42,581 nucleotides of DNA, taken from contig SVMR01000016.1 of NCBI GenBank assembly GCA_015067315.1, positions 1-42,581 on the forward strand. The letters are read 5' to 3'. The notes below the pieces were generated by a model. It was given only the letters and a program-made list of their open reading frames with translations, was not told the origin of the DNA and made no database searches. A program made the translations under genes and the position numbers. Source of the stretch: Oscillospiraceae bacterium. GTDB lineage: Bacteria > Bacillota > Clostridia > Oscillospirales > Ruminococcaceae. Positions 42,455 to 42,581 of this stretch are shown one piece after another; position 1 is the first letter of the stretch; every line of letters begins with the position of its first letter.

Positions 42455-42581
42455 TTAATTATCTTTTGTTTCAATAACTTCGCCGTTATGCAGACGGATA
42501 ACTCTGTCCGCCATGGCGGCAATTTCCATATCGTGGGTGACAAGGAGTATGGTTTGGTGGAAACGCGCCGCAAGAGCTTTT
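42455..42581 (-). CDS. ABC transporter ATP-binding protein, C-terminal end (partial)
   Basis: Only the last 41 codons are inside the window. They contain the switch-region histidine (LLVTHDMEIAAMADRVIRL) and the common HNGEV end of LolD/MacB-type ATPases. The rest, including Walker A, lies beyond the right edge. It is not one of the usual BtuD/CbiO forms as far as this short end shows, and its link to the cobalamin operons is unknown. Confidence 0.85.
   Translation of the reverse strand, partial: KALAARFHQTILLVTHDMEIAAMADRVIRLHNGEVIETKDN

Noticed and set aside
42455-42581. Calling the ABC ATPase a vitamin B12 importer (BtuD)
   Set aside because: Only 41 C-terminal residues are visible, they look more like LolD/MacB, and the gene is on the opposite strand with its own terminator.

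Overview
The window looks like a chromosomal segment of an anaerobic, gut-type Firmicute, probably Clostridia of the Oscillospiraceae/Ruminococcaceae kind. This is inferred from strong GGAGG-type ribosome binding sites, TTGACA/TATAAT promoters, cohesin and dockerin domains, an NPxTG wall-sorting signal, BIG2-rich surface proteins and a glucuronide-degradation locus. No rRNA or housekeeping marker gives a firmer placement.

Region 1 (1-11,100): the 3' part of the tmRNA gene (ssrA) is followed by accessory genes. The ssrA 3' end with its terminator recurs in diverged form at 10,994-11,082, and its 13-base core also occurs at 547-559, so this looks like an old island at ssrA. It holds a small beta-grasp-like protein with a giant DUF4132 protein, then a visibly AT-richer set: an XRE regulator, an AlbA_2/ATPase/winged-helix regulator behind a perfect 26-bp palindrome, a zinc-ribbon protein that apparently starts at ATA, a membrane/coiled-coil protein and a DUF5677-like protein. 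No integrase is visible.

Region 2 (11,249-21,632): a complete hexuronide (glucuronate) locus. A GH2 beta-glucuronidase-type enzyme and a GPH symporter lie on the minus strand. Divergent from them are an AraC regulator, uxaC, uxuA, an SDR mannonate oxidoreductase, eda and kdgK, which carry glucuronate to KDG-6-P and then pyruvate plus glyceraldehyde-3-P.

Region 3 (21,836-41,240): the most interesting part. Two cobalamin riboswitches, each followed by an intrinsic terminator, sit in front of two surface-protein operons. Both promoters carry the same GGACATGTCC element exactly 59 nt upstream of the -10 box. Operon A encodes a small HNR-domain protein, a secreted dockerin protein and a wall-anchored cohesin/BIG2 scaffold. 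Operon B encodes a 1588-aa secreted beta-propeller/Ig-like protein, a membrane-anchored DUF4430 protein, a lipoprotein with an alpha6/alpha6-barrel (intrinsic-factor/transcobalamin alpha-like) fold, a MoxR ATPase, a DUF58 protein and a transglutaminase-fold membrane protein with Ser at the catalytic Cys position. In animals the corrinoid carriers (intrinsic factor, transcobalamin) combine exactly these alpha and DUF4430-type beta domains. My main inference is a corrinoid-repressed surface system for capturing vitamin B12-type cofactors, part of it assembled by cohesin-dockerin docking.

Region 4 (41,241-42,581): a frameshifted remnant of another secreted Cys/His-rich protein, two terminators, and the C-terminal end of a minus-strand ABC transporter ATPase that runs off the window.
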